A stretch of 64,000 nucleotides of DNA from Mesodorylaimus sp. YZB2_4 (Eukaryota > Nematoda > Enoplea > Dorylaimida > Dorylaimidae). Positions 32,592 through 42,480 of the stretch are shown here, piece after piece. Location: contig JASANH010001408.1 in assembly GCA_030248295.1 (NCBI GenBank), positions 21,169 to 85,168 on the forward strand, written 5' to 3'. The translations under genes were made by a program, and so were the position numbers. Position 1 is the stretch's first letter; the number at the start of each line of letters is the position of its first letter. The notes under the pieces were generated by a model. That model made no database searches, was not told the origin of the DNA, and saw nothing but the letters and a program-made list of their open reading frames with translations.

Positions 32592-33028
32592 ATGGTTCTT
32601 CCAATGAATTATAGACTTTCCACAAGAAAACTGAAAGCCTTGTTTCGGGCCAGACGTCAATCTTCTTCTAAGCCAGCCAACAAACTATCCACTCAAAAAC
32701 GATTAGCTAAAGATGTCGCCATTCCTGTCGGACAAAACTCTAAGCATCAAGAAATCTCAAGGGCGTTCCGGCAAGTTTTCTCCAACGTGAAGCGCCACCA
32801 GCTCAACATGGTCATCGGGTCAACATCAAGAGTTCAAAGACGAAGAGCGAGAATTTGAAAAAAGCTACAGAAGCAGAATGGCGGTTGATTCCCGTCGACG
32901 TTCCACCAATACGTCAAAGAAGCCCAGCATTCATGAATAAGAACGTCAAGTACGACCAGATGCGTTTCCAAGCTCCTTTCAAATTACATCATTATGTGGG
33001 GTTCTGCGCTAAATCAGGTCTGTTCTAA
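32592..33028 (+). pseudogene. small basic protein gene, frameshifted (unrecognised)
   Basis: An ATG 30 bases after the TATA-like repeat opens a basic frame (LSTRKLKALFRARRQ, KLSTQKRLAKDV). From about 32745 the better coding sense shifts to another frame: REAPPAQHGHRVNIKS, EAEWRLIPVDVPPIRQ, YDQMRFQAPFKLHHYVGF, ending KSGLF and TAA at 33026. One indel would join them into about 150 residues. I do not recognise the family. Position and basic start suggest a virion or DNA-binding protein. Confidence 0.45.
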
Positions 33029-33418
33029 CCGTAAGTGCAATTATGATGATGAATATATACAGTATATGTTTCGGCTGAGGCGTACTTTTTGTTCTAAGAA
33101 TGTTTTACTGATCAGCTCAACGGTGTCTTTGGGTCATACGTATCTTGTAAACAGTGTTGTAGACCGAAAGACAATAGCAGTGTAATTCATTCTTGTCAGC
33201 TAATTATAAGTTAGATTTGTCAGGAAGCGAACAGTTACAGCGACTCAAGTATCCAACTTCCAATTCCCAAGCAAGCAACTGGCAGTGCAAGCCAATCTAA
33301 TTTGTGCACCTTAGTTTCACAGCTCTCGTGCACCTGGCTCCATGAATTTACTGACACGCACAAGAGAAAGTAGCATGCTTTTTTTTCTAAAACACAAGCC
33401 TGACCCGAAACATCCACG

Positions 33419-33439
33419 CAGACAGACAGACAGACAGAC
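33419..33439. repeat. ACAG microsatellite
   Basis: Five CAGA/ACAG units. The surrounding 33190-33556 holds no gene I can support. Confidence 0.8.
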
Positions 33440-33556
33440 ATATCTAAAACGAACAAGCCATCCACTGTCAAACGTACCTTCTAGTCACATTTAACTTTCG
33501 GCGAGAAAAAACTCGAAAAAACTTTTAAAATATCATCTCAATTCACGAACTTGAAA

Positions 33557-34757
33557 ATGGCATCTTGGAATCCGAGTAGCGACGATTCTGATTCGGAACA
33601 CGAAAGCGATCATGAGCCGAGAAATGACCCCGATTCAACGATCGAGCCTGGCCCGGCACCTGCTAAAAAAAAAAGAAAAACGACAAATATCTTTGCCAGT
33701 ATGAAGCCCCTAGTTAGAAGTAGGTAGACTGTGCTCCCAATAAAAAAAACCACCCTCTTCAGAGTTATTGATCAAAAAACGGGTAAGATACTCGGACGCC
33801 GATTATCAAAAAATGGAAAAGGGCGTCACGAATTCACGAAACATAATCTAAAACCTCCGGGGCGAGGCTATCGCGAATCACCCTCAAAACGCAAGGTTTT
33901 GACGAAAAATGAAAAAGGAAACGAAACTGTTTACCAAAGAAGCGCTAAGGTACGAGAAAATCTACAGCAACAGCCACTGAGTAGCCTAACGTAACTCAAA
34001 GTCCGTAAATTTACCTACGTACATCAACTGTGTGCAGGGTGCTTCTTTTAGAAAAAGCAGGACGATCCAAGAATCGATTCATCTGATCAACAAGCGATTG
34101 CGGAAGCCGAGCAGCCTAAATAGGATGCTCCTGATACGGAAGGTCCGAGTGACAACGAGATACTGGCGGAGTTTTTTTATTTAGAAAATGTAGGAAAACT
34201 AACTATCGAAACTACAGAACATAAATACCACTAAATACGAGTACAGTATATGGTTTTAATTAGGTCGATGAAGCTGCTATCAAAAGTCAGCAGAATCACT
34301 TGCTTACCAGCCAAAACGAACAGGAAGAGGTACAACGAGAGATACCCGTTCAATCCCAGTTGGATCATCAAGAAGTAAACACAACCTTACGAACAGATAG
34401 CAGGACATGCTTTGACTCCCTCACATTTTAGATGGGATTCGTCGACGAACAAATCGGAGCAGAAGTATGTAAACGGCATATAGTATAAAAAGGGAAAATA
34501 GCACATAAGTATTTTTGGTCCGATGGACTTTTTATTCAGGCGAATCCAATCGAAGAAGAATGCAAAGTTCAGGAATGATTCGAGGGACAGAATTGTCAAA
34601 ACGAAAATTTGGGCGACTTAAATCAGATTCCCTTGGTAAAAAACCACTTTTAAAAATTCAAAATTGGCACTTTAAGTAGTAGTTACAGGACGACGAAATC
34701 TATTCCGATGCATTTTGGGAAGATGTCGAAAAAATAATATCGGAAACCATGTTTTAA
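33557..34757 (+). pseudogene. seven-exon gene for an acidic, nuclear-type protein inside the Polinton; two in-frame stops
   Basis: Exons: 33557-33719, 33765-33949, 34061-34189, 34264-34374, 34432-34464, 34540-34635 and 34689-34757. Every junction has GT...AG ends and all exons join in one frame; from exon 2 on all introns are phase 0. Introns are 45-111 bases. The product would be about 261 residues: an acidic Ser/Asp/Glu start with SSDDSDSEHESDHE, a KKKRK nuclear-localisation-like run, a Lys/Arg-rich middle (KTGKILGRRLSKNGKGRH), and a Gln/Glu/Asp-rich tail ending AFWEDVEKIISETMF. A TAG at 34121-34123 and a TGA at 34576-34578 interrupt the frame. I recognise no domain. Intron-containing genes are unusual for Polintons. 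It may be a captured host gene. Confidence 0.6.
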
Positions 34758-35149
34758 AAAAAGGAAGAGGAAAATAGACGAGACGAAATTTAAGAGAAGG
34801 CTTAGGTAGAAAGGCGTAGGAGCTAAATGTTGCTACGCTTGCTAGCGCACGCCATTTTTGAAATGTCGGTAAAATATAGTTTCAGAAACAAAGTGTTCAG
34901 CTCAAATATGACATTACGGCATTATGCATTCGAAACAGAAAGAAATTGCAAACATGACGTGCTGTAGTGCTGTCGGCAATACTTTCTGCGTGGACACACA
35001 GAGGTCACTCATGACATGCCAGATTATTGCCTTAGCATTCCCTGAACATTAATTTTGATAGTGCGATTAAAACGCAGCAAACACAAAATGACCAATGGGC
35101 GGTGCAAAATAACAGAACTGTCATAGTCAATTTGCAACCGTAGGTTGCC
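34758..35149. other. non-coding gap in the Polinton
   Basis: There is no gene. The stretch is AT-rich and lies between two converging transcription units (the spliced gene and the capsid gene). Confidence 0.4.
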
Positions 35150-36112
35150 CTATTCGTTGGTCGGCTTCAAAGTACTCCCACATTCGTCAAAGCGTTCCAA
35201 GTTAAAGCACATGATGGTTGAGTAATTACCATAATTTTCGTAACTGATTTCTGACATGCCCGCTTTTTCCAGAGAGCAGCCCGAGTTCAAAAAAAAGTCC
35301 AAGTACATGCGCAAATAATCATTTTTTACAAAGTCACACTGGTATGGTGCTGTAACTAATAAGCCATTTTTCTCCAGGGCGACGTTTTTCATATTGTATG
35401 GCTGGAACATGAACGGATTGTTGGCTATGGGTCCAGCGAAATCACGTTGCATTAACTGCACAATTTCCAGGCGAGAAGGCAGTAAGCCCTCGTAGATGCA
35501 AGCGTCCACCGATAAGACATTTTCAGGTACAATTAAAGGTTTAAGGATGGTGTCATTGAAGCTATAGGCGGCCGGCGTGGTCATCAGTCGTCGTTCCATG
35601 GCTGCAAAGGATGTGTCGTGCAGTCTGATGCGGCGGACGTGCAAATAGGCTCGTTCAATGGTAACTGTGAAATCTTCTTTTTTAGCAGGATCTATCATGT
35701 ACAAAATGAAGGCCTTTGGATCTCGTCGGAACAGGCGAATGACCATCTCGACACCCGGAATCATATATTTACGAATCTTGAAAAAGTCCAGCCGAATAGG
35801 CCCGATCAGGTGACCAGCGCCACTGTCATAGTATGGCTTGAAGGTGTCCAATAATTCGGGTGAGAGTCCTTGCAGGCCACCATCGTACCACCCACTGCTA
35901 CTCAACCACGATTTCCTTTGATCATACGAGTAATTGGACAAAACATCCAAATAAGCACTCCAGGGCAAGCAGCTGCTGTTTTGCAGAACCAGCTGATTGT
36001 TTAAATAAACAGTCACACCAGAAAACATGGACATTAACACATTTGGTACCAAGCCGATCTGTTTTGTTGTGGGTATGCCTTTCTCCGTTTCTTTATCAGT
36101 TACATACTGAAT
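35150..36112 (-). pseudogene. Polinton major capsid protein (hexon-like), C-terminal 320 residues, separated by a LINE
   Basis: It matches the Polinton/adintovirus hexon-like double-jelly-roll capsid family (the family of C. elegans F54H12.2). Landmarks in order: MSMFSGVTVYLNNQLV, YLDVLSNYSYDQRKSW, DSGAGHLIGPIRLDFF, VEMVIRLFRRDPKAF, AYLHVRRIRLHDT, LPSRLEIVQLMQRDFAG, NPFMFQPYNMKN, YLDFFLNSGC, ISYENYGNYSTIMCFNL. It forms the capsid shell in the family. The N-terminal 69 codons lie at 41679-41885, on the other side of the LINE. The target duplication preserves the frame, so the only lesion seen is the insertion itself. The apparent extra N-terminal codons at 36113-36166 belong to the LINE. Confidence 0.85.
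36098..36112 (+). repeat. left target-site duplication of the LINE
   Basis: AGTTACATACTGAAT occurs here and at 41664-41678 directly after the LINE poly(A) tail. The first A may belong to the tail on the right side, giving 14 or 15 bp. Confidence 0.92.
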
Positions 36113-36427
36113 GGGTTGCGCCTTGGTGGTCGAGCTGAGCGGTTGTGTCTGCCGTTGCTCTGCCATGTTTATCTAACCAGGCGCGTCCGCACCATGGTTT
36201 CCACGTAACCAATCGATAAGGAAAACCTAGTCACGCCACGTCGTTTTTTTCTTTTTTCGGCTCTCCTTTCCGTCTTCTTGAATTTATTCCCCTTTGGAAT
36301 TTGACGAGTATTATTTCACAACAGCATCCTGGCAACTAAGCGGCGGAATCAAGAAAATTCGGGCTTGACACCGCCTAACAAACAGCAAGCATCGATTTCC
36401 AGATTTTTTCAACCTCATCCGTCTCCG

Positions 36428-37057
36428 ATGGCGTCGACAACCAATTGTATGACTGATGCCATGGACACATCGCAGGTGGACCTCTCGGGGCCAGCTACCG
36501 TTGGACAGATCGCTAGCCTTTTGAAGGCGCATTTGGACCCAATAACTCGCCTCGCCGATGCCCATTCTAAAGCTATCAATGCCACCAACGAAAAGGTAAC
36601 GAGTTTAGAACAGCGTACGGAACGTATGGATCGTAATGCTCGGTCATCGACGGCAATCATTTTCAACTATCCGTCGAGAGGAGAATGGGAGATCAAACCC
36701 AACAGCGACAAGGCTTCGACGATTCGGAAATTTTTCAAGTCGGCGCTCAAGATGGACGAGGATTCGGCTGCCAATATCATCTTCCGAGCGATCGACGTCC
36801 TCCCGTTGCGTAATCGGAATGGCTTGGTCAACGTTCGCATTGATTTCGCGAGCTTGGAAGATAAAGCGCACTGCTGGTCCCTCGTCAAACACCTGGGCGA
36901 GTTCAACCAGCAGCTCGGACTAGGAGGCAAAGCGAGGGACAACGATCCAAAAATTTGGTGGGGTGATGATTTGACTCCGGCTCAGAGACAAGAACGGAAA
37001 AAACGGCGTCTGGAGCAAGCTCAACAAGGCAGTCAAAGGAAATCCAAGAAAATGTAA
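36428..37057 (+). CDS. LINE ORF1 protein
   Basis: The first ATG of the frame is at 36428, giving 209 residues. A helical segment (LLKAHLDPITRLADAHSKA, VTSLEQRTERMDRNARS) suited to coiled-coil trimers is followed by an RRM-like nucleic-acid-binding region (STAIIFNYPS, RKFFKSALKMDEDSAANIIF, GLVNVRIDFASLEDKAHCW). The C-terminal tail is basic (QERKKRRLEQ, QRKSKKM). This matches L1-type ORF1 RNA chaperones. The same frame is open upstream without an ATG to 36305 and contains QASISRFF, a PCNA-interacting (PIP-box) pattern. Confidence 0.75.
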   Translation: MASTTNCMTDAMDTSQVDLSGPATVGQIASLLKAHLDPITRLADAHSKAINATNEKVTSLEQRTERMDRNARSSTAIIFNYPSRGEWEIKPNSDKASTIRKFFKSALKMDEDSAANIIFRAIDVLPLRNRNGLVNVRIDFASLEDKAHCWSLVKHLGEFNQQLGLGGKARDNDPKIWWGDDLTPAQRQERKKRRLEQAQQGSQRKSKKM

Positions 37058-37829
37058 GTGACTCCTGAGTGCTTTAGGGCCGGGCATATAGACAGAGTTT
37101 TTGCGGCCATTTTGCGACATTGAGCATTTTCTTGGTTCTTTTTCTACTTGACTGGGGTGATAAGATGACAACATTAACTTGGTCTGGATTATGGTGTATA
37201 TGACAATGTTTGCTGCGTACCGCTTTAGGTATCAAAGTGCGGGTAGCCCGGCCCATATCGTTTCATGCTGCGCTTTGTTCTGACAGTGAATCAATGCCTA
37301 GGGTGGGGTGGGACGCACTAGGGTTAGTAAAGACATAAGCACACACCAACTCAACTCGGCTAGTCCATCAAATCTGTACTTCGATCTGTACTCCTATCTA
37401 TGGGAACTAGCCATGGTGCTGATATGTCTTTCCAGTGGCAGACCCCTTGGTATATACTGATCTGTATAATTCAAATCTGTTCTGGGGTTCGGTACTGGAC
37501 AAGTGGTAATGCAGAGCATTGCCATTGATCTGTAAGGTGATCTGTATTTTTCTCTTCAGCTGTGACATCTGATCTGTCTTCGTGAGAAAATTCTGGGTAG
37601 AATATGTGTCACAGCCTCTTCTTTTATTTTTTGCAAAGGATTTGTGGATGCTCAGCATCCTGCCGCTTGCGGCTATGCGTCTGATTTGAGCTCATATTAT
37701 TTAGGATACATGCCACACATGATGATAGATCTGCAAAGTGGTGTGCAGAATCGTGGTGTGACTAGGCACTTGATCTGTGTCTTAAATTGGGAAACATGGT
37801 GTATCAAAACGTAGAAGCACGGTTATAGT
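37058..37829 (+). other. LINE inter-ORF region with repeated GATCTGT motifs
   Basis: This 772-base non-coding spacer has the word ATCTGT at least nine times between 37369 and 37785 (for example CGATCTGTACT, CTGATCTGTATA, TTGATCTGTAAG, GTGATCTGTATT). It could drive ORF2 translation or transcription (inference). Confidence 0.6.
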
Positions 37830-40800
37830 ATGTCGTATAACTTATCAGTCTCAACAACTAACATTCGTGGTATTAACTCACAACTAAAGAGGAAGCAAGT
37901 TTTTATGTGGTTGAAAGAGGAAAGGTTTGATATTAGCTTATTGCAAGAGACTCATGGAACAGCCGATCAGGAGAACGTCTGGCAGCAAGAATGGGGTTTT
38001 TCTGACAGTATGCTGTTTTCGCATGGATCGAATCACGCATGTGGAGTAGCAATTATCTTCCGATGCGGACTGGATGTGAAAGTTGAGCGAGTTTGGCGAG
38101 ATCAGGATGGTCGATGTCTAATGTTGGACGTGCATATAGATGGGTTGCATGTGGTTCTGATCAACTTGTATTGTCCAAACTTCCCTAACGCCCAGGTCGA
38201 GTTCCTGCAGCGTATTAGGGTGGCTATAACGGCGTTCAACTACGGGCTCTTGCCTGTGATAATCGGGGGAGACTTGAATGTGGTCTTTGACTTATCCATG
38301 GACAAATCTGGAGGGAGTACAATCCCAAAACGGTCGGTAATTAGGGCGGTAAGAGATATTCAAGCTGATTGGAATCTGATGGACTGTTGGAGGGAGTTGA
38401 ATCCAGTAACCCGACAGTACACGTGGCAGCAGCCTCACCCCTTGGTCAAATGCCGATTAGACTATTGGCTAATTTCGGCTGGGCTGATGTACCAAGTGGA
38501 AAATGCCGCAATCAGACGAGCTGTCGGCACTGATCATAAGAGCGTAACCTTTCGAATCCAAAGTCCGCACTATCGTCCGCGCGGTCCTGGTCTTTGGAGG
38601 CTGAATGCCCTGGTGCTAAATCAGCCGCAGTACAGGTTGCTAATTGAAAGCACGATTCAGAATGCGATGTCCCAAACTGAGGGTTGGGATGCTCGAACAC
38701 GCTGGGACTTCGTGAAGATGGTAGTACGAGATACGACGATGCAATATTGCGCACGCGTCAATGCACGCAGATCCTACCAGAAACTGCAAATCCAACGCCT
38801 TTTAGACGAGTTCGACTCGCGGGAGCCTTTTCTTTCTGAGGGAGAGCGAGCCTTGAGAGAATTAGCAAGAAGCGAACTCGAAGCGATCTTAGGGGATGAT
38901 GCGCGCAGAGCAATACTACGTACAAGAGTTCGGTGGATAGCATATGGCGAGAGACCGAATAAGTATTTTCTTGGCATGGAAAAACGAAATGCGGTCCGGA
39001 AATGCGTTTCCAAACTAGTAGTAGCTCAAGGTCGAGAAGTGTCAGACCCTAAAGAAATCTTGCAAGTAACGCGAGAGTTCTATGAAAACATTTACAAGCG
39101 CGATACAGTTGATACAGCAGAGATAGAACAGTGGTTGTCCCGAGTTAGTGAATACAGCTCTCACAAGCTAGCTGACGAAGCTCGCGATCTTCTTGAACAG
39201 CCTATACAGGCTGGTGAATATCAATCTGCACTGCAAAGTATGACACTGGGCAAAGTGCCTGGACGTGATGGATTACCAGCCGAATGGTACCGGCATTTTT
39301 GGGAAGTCATTCGAGAACCATTTATGCGATCAATGCAAGCCTCGCTCGAAGCTGGCGAATTGGCGGAGTCGCAGAAACAAGGTGTAATTTCGATGTTACC
39401 GAAACCTGGAAAAAATCCGACAGAGCTAAGTGGCTGGAGACCGATTACACTTCTAAACTGCGACTATAAAATTTTGGCCAAGGCACTGGCCAGTCGGGTA
39501 AAAAAGCATCTAGGTTCACTTATTCATGAGAGTCAAACTGGCTTCATGGCTGGCAGGTACATCGGTGAGAATATACGCATTGCGATTGACATTGTTGAGG
39601 CTCTTAGGACAAAGCCCAGTGGATCCGGTTTATTATTGTCTTTGGACTTCGAAAAAGCCTTTGACACAGTCAATTGGGACTTTCTGCTCTTGGCTTTAAA
39701 ATTCAAGAACTTTGGTCCGCGTTTCATTCAAGCAGTAAGGACACTGTACTGCGGGGCCAACAGCGTGGTTCTTAATAATGGATATATATCTGAAAGAGTA
39801 AATCTGGGTAGAGGCATCCGTCAAGGCTGCCCACTGTCTCCGTATCTGTTTATTATCGCGGTAGATTTCATGGTGACGGCGTTGGAAACCTGTCCAGACA
39901 TCCGGGGTATCGCTCTTAATGGGGCAGAATATTTAGTAGGACAATTTGCTGATGATACCACGCTTTTTGTCCGAGATCGAGCTTCAGCGGAGGCTGCATT
40001 GGATACAGTCTACAGCTTCGGGAGATTTTCAGGCTTGAAACTTAATAAGCAAAAAACAGAATGCATGGCTCTAGGAGCTCGTCCGGGCGCGGTCGCGGTT
40101 CCGGAGGGCATAAGTACAGTTGACAAGATTCGAATTCTGGGCATTACCCTGGCGCATAATCCAGCGCATATGCAAGGTTGCAACTTTGATTCCGAAGTTG
40201 CCGTGTTAGAAAAGAATCGGGATAAGTGGAGAAGGAGAAACTTGACGATGGCGGGCAAGGTGCTCGTGTGGAACCAGCTTTTAGGATCGATATTAATTTA
40301 TTCACTGATGAACCTGGTCCCACCTGCGGGCACCTTGCGTAAAATAGGATTGTTAATACGCGATTTTTTATGGGATGGTAAAAATCCAAAAGTTCGTCAA
40401 GGGGTTTTATGCCAGCCAATATGGGCAGGCGGAATCAAAGCACCAGATGTAGATGCAATTATGGTTGGGTTGCGCCTCTCGTGGGTAAGACGGCTCCTCA
40501 GGGACCCGTCAGCACTTTGGACGAAACTAGGCTTTTGTGCGGCGAGCCGGGTGGGTGGCCTACCCTTTCTGTTACGCTGCAATTTCTCACTATCTACGCT
40601 TGGCATAAGTCTGCCGGACTTTTACGCATCGGTCTTGGAGGTCTACAAGTGGACTCGGAACTCCAGTGTTCGTGAGGTGAGCACCCCGGAGGCACTGTCT
40701 TCGCAGCTGATCTGCAATAATCGGTTTATTCTGGTTGGAGGGAAGAGCCTGTTTCTTGACTGGCTGACTGAAGGGCCACTCTCGCGAGTGATTGGCTGGT

Positions 40801-41579
40801 TTGACGATAGGGGTCACCCGCGACCTTGGGTTGAGGTAAGGTCTATGGCCAATAACAGGTTATCGCATTTCGCATACGTCCAAATTCTGTCATCAATACC
40901 AGCTGAGTGGAAAAGGATGCTACAGACAGCCAGGATGCCAGTAGAACCAGTCTATGAGTTGAACCCTCGTTCAGTCAATGGCGCCAAACAACGATATATA
41001 AACTCAAGGTACGAAATACCCGCGGGGCAAGCTCGGTGGTGCGTTTTGCGACCGGCAGTTGCGAGTTGGCCTTGGAAAAAAATCTGGTCCCTACCGCGAA
41101 ATTTGGGGGCTCCAAATTACCTGTGGATGTTTCAATTTAAAGTCCTGCACAGAGTCCTGGAGGCTCCCTCTAAACGGCAAGTATGGGGGCAGATTGACTC
41201 TAGTGAGTGTTATGCATGTGGAGCTGAGTTCGACACTATAGAGCATATGCTCATTACATGTCCGCTGTCCTGTCTTGTATGGCGGGATATCCTTTCCGAA
41301 TTTGAAATAACAGAAGACATGACTCTAGATTGGGCAGTTGATCACTTATTATTTGGCTTTTTTGAGTCTGCCATCCCCGAGCGTACGCGGCAAAGGCTAA
41401 ATATTATTGTAATAGTTGCAAAGCACTACATCTACACGCAAAGACGAGCTCAGACGTTTCTGATTTCAGCTACTGCTTTTAAAGCTACCTTCAAGAGATA
41501 CTTGTTATATCAATGGCATGCTGCTCAGTCTCTTGGGCGAGCCACTCTTTTTGAGACATTATGGTGTGGTTACATATAG
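37830..41579 (+). CDS. LINE ORF2: endonuclease and reverse transcriptase, 1249 aa
   Basis: Residues 1-240 are an APE-type endonuclease (SLLQETHG with the catalytic Glu, VIIGGDLNVV, KCRLDYWLIS, GTDHKSVTF). Residues about 480-780 are a reverse transcriptase: GRDGLPAEWYRHFW, GWRPITLLNCDYKILAKA, SLDFEKAFDTVNWDF, GIRQGCPLSPYLF, and the catalytic QFADDTTLF. The C-terminus has a Cys/His motif CYACGAEFDTIEHMLITC. The frame is complete with a TAG stop. The LLNCDYKILAKAL and FADDTTLF patterns point to the L1/Tx1 group. It makes cDNA at nicked target DNA; the capsid-gene insertion shows the result. Confidence 0.93.
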   Translation: MSYNLSVSTTNIRGINSQLKRKQVFMWLKEERFDISLLQETHGTADQENVWQQEWGFSDSMLFSHGSNHACGVAIIFRCGLDVKVERVWRDQDGRCLMLDVHIDGLHVVLINLYCPNFPNAQVEFLQRIRVAITAFNYGLLPVIIGGDLNVVFDLSMDKSGGSTIPKRSVIRAVRDIQADWNLMDCWRELNPVTRQYTWQQPHPLVKCRLDYWLISAGLMYQVENAAIRRAVGTDHKSVTFRIQSPHYRPRGPGLWRLNALVLNQPQYRLLIESTIQNAMSQTEGWDARTRWDFVKMVVRDTTMQYCARVNARRSYQKLQIQRLLDEFDSREPFLSEGERALRELARSELEAILGDDARRAILRTRVRWIAYGERPNKYFLGMEKRNAVRKCVSKLVVAQGREVSDPKEILQVTREFYENIYKRDTVDTAEIEQWLSRVSEYSSHKLADEARDLLEQPIQAGEYQSALQSMTLGKVPGRDGLPAEWYRHFWEVIREPFMRSMQASLEAGELAESQKQGVISMLPKPGKNPTELSGWRPITLLNCDYKILAKALASRVKKHLGSLIHESQTGFMAGRYIGENIRIAIDIVEALRTKPSGSGLLLSLDFEKAFDTVNWDFLLLALKFKNFGPRFIQAVRTLYCGANSVVLNNGYISERVNLGRGIRQGCPLSPYLFIIAVDFMVTALETCPDIRGIALNGAEYLVGQFADDTTLFVRDRASAEAALDTVYSFGRFSGLKLNKQKTECMALGARPGAVAVPEGISTVDKIRILGITLAHNPAHMQGCNFDSEVAVLEKNRDKWRRRNLTMAGKVLVWNQLLGSILIYSLMNLVPPAGTLRKIGLLIRDFLWDGKNPKVRQGVLCQPIWAGGIKAPDVDAIMVGLRLSWVRRLLRDPSALWTKLGFCAASRVGGLPFLLRCNFSLSTLGISLPDFYASVLEVYKWTRNSSVREVSTPEALSSQLICNNRFILVGGKSLFLDWLTEGPLSRVIGWFDDRGHPRPWVEVRSMANNRLSHFAYVQILSSIPAEWKRMLQTARMPVEPVYELNPRSVNGAKQRYINSRYEIPAGQARWCVLRPAVASWPWKKIWSLPRNLGAPNYLWMFQFKVLHRVLEAPSKRQVWGQIDSSECYACGAEFDTIEHMLITCPLSCLVWRDILSEFEITEDMTLDWAVDHLLFGFFESAIPERTRQRLNIIVIVAKHYIYTQRRAQTFLISATAFKATFKRYLLYQWHAAQSLGRATLFETLWCGYI

Positions 41580-41663
41580 TTTTTCATCCACCTTGTAAAC
41601 TCGAATAGGCTAAATGTTGTTTCTCTTACTGTACTGAATAAATAATAATGAAAAAAAAAAAAA

Positions 41664-41678
41664 AGTTACATACTGAAT
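41664..41678 (+). repeat. right target-site duplication of the LINE
   Basis: It repeats 36098-36112 directly after the A tail. Codon phase on the minus strand is the same on both sides (41885 to 41678 is 69 codons; the next codon starts at 36112). Confidence 0.92.
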
Positions 41679-41885
41679 TTTCATGTGCAATTCCAGGAGA
41701 GTAGGCGACAAATCAGTGAACCAGTTAGGGATACTAGGGATACGAAATTCCAAGGCAGTATTTACATCATCATTAGGCAAAGATACATTGACAGGTATAA
41801 TTTCTTTACGGCTCTCTGCCACACTTCTTTCTTCTGGCGGATCAGAGAACACGTCCAAGTCCACAGTAGTATCTAGTCGATTCAT
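41679..41885 (-). pseudogene. Polinton major capsid protein, N-terminal 69 codons
   Basis: It starts at an ATG overlapping the stop of the upstream basic-protein gene (ATGA, 41882-41885). It includes EFRIPSIPNWFTDLSPTLLE, matching the first strands of the hexon-like family. It runs into the LINE insertion at its 3' end. The rest is at 35150-36112. Confidence 0.8.
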
Positions 41886-42100
41886 TTTTTCTTCTGGGCC
41901 TTCTTACTCTTCTTGCTAATGCGTTTGCGTTTCAATGAACGCTTTCGAACCACCGACTTGGCGGACCTTTGAACTTTAGGCTTACGAGTCTTTTTCTTTT
42001 TAAGTATGGCCGTTTTGGAAGAATTGGTTTTGCCAAACAAGGAAAACAAGTGCAAACGATCAACTGGCTGGTTAGTACGAGCACGAGGCTGCTCTGCCAT
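41882..42100 (-). CDS. small highly basic protein, 72 aa
   Basis: ATG at 42100, stop overlapping the capsid ATG by four bases, so the two are probably on one transcript. More than a third of the residues are Lys/Arg (KKKKTRKPKVQRSAKSVVRK, KRKRISKKSKKAQKKK). It resembles in character the DNA-condensing core proteins of adenoviruses, but I see no specific homology. It is likely packaged with the genome (inference). Confidence 0.65.
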   Translation of the reverse strand: MAEQPRARTNQPVDRLHLFSLFGKTNSSKTAILKKKKTRKPKVQRSAKSVVRKRSLKRKRISKKSKKAQKKK

Positions 42101-42184
42101 GACTATGAAACATGAAAATATTTCGGATATTTATTTCTACACTGCACTTTTCGTGCTCCATCGAAGTGAGAATGAGAGTAAAAT

Positions 42185-42361
42185 TCAAAACTGCTCACGA
42201 AAATGTAAAACAACCAAAGGAACAGCATCTAAAGACAAGTCTTTTCCATTGAGATCAGTGATATGACAAGTAATTGTAGAAATATTGTTAGCCATTAGGC
42301 GAACGTATGTACGCTGGGTATCACTAGGGACACTAGAGTATACGCCCACCACAGGCATCAT
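42185..42361 (-). CDS. small conserved-looking Polinton protein, 58 aa
   Basis: A frame with GVYSSVPSDTQRTYVRLM and CHITDLNGKDLSLDAV ending VLHFREQF. A 'TD.NG..L.L..V.V..H.R' pattern is typical of the C-terminal strand region of small Polinton/adintovirus capsid-associated proteins as I remember them. No ATG precedes the MMPVV Met pair except in a TTG-extended frame, so an upstream exon or a lost start is possible. Confidence 0.4.
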   Translation of the reverse strand: MMPVVGVYSSVPSDTQRTYVRLMANNISTITCHITDLNGKDLSLDAVPLVVLHFREQF

Positions 42362-42431
42362 TCTGTCATTATACAATAATCAATAAACTAAGGCGTTCTG
42401 ATCCTGTTGTTGCCATTAAAGTCTACATAAG

Positions 42432-42459
42432 CACACACACACACACACACACACACACA
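42432..42459. repeat. CA microsatellite in the divergent promoter
   Basis: (CA)14, just upstream of the ATPase ATG and between the divergently transcribed small gene and the ATPase. Confidence 0.9.
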
Positions 42460-42480
42460 TGACGAAACCCATATACAGTC

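Larger units (their letters stand above)
36113..41664 (+). mobile_element. full-length L1/Tx1-like non-LTR retrotransposon, 5.55 kb
   Basis: A 5' leader of about 315 bases, ORF1 (36428-37057), a 772-base inter-ORF region, ORF2 (37830-41579) and a 3' end with AATAAATAATAATG and a 14-base A tail at 41651-41664. Perfect 14-15-bp target duplications flank it. Both ORFs are open, so this is the youngest insertion in the window and could be competent. It interrupts the Polinton capsid gene in antisense orientation. Confidence 0.93.

Noticed and set aside
36113..36166. Apparent N-terminal extension of the capsid ORF before the LINE target duplication
   Set aside because: These 18 codons lie inside the LINE 5' leader. 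The genuine upstream codons are at 41679-41885.
37830..41579. Many short minus-strand ORFs across LINE ORF2
   Set aside because: They are antisense shadows of a long coding region.
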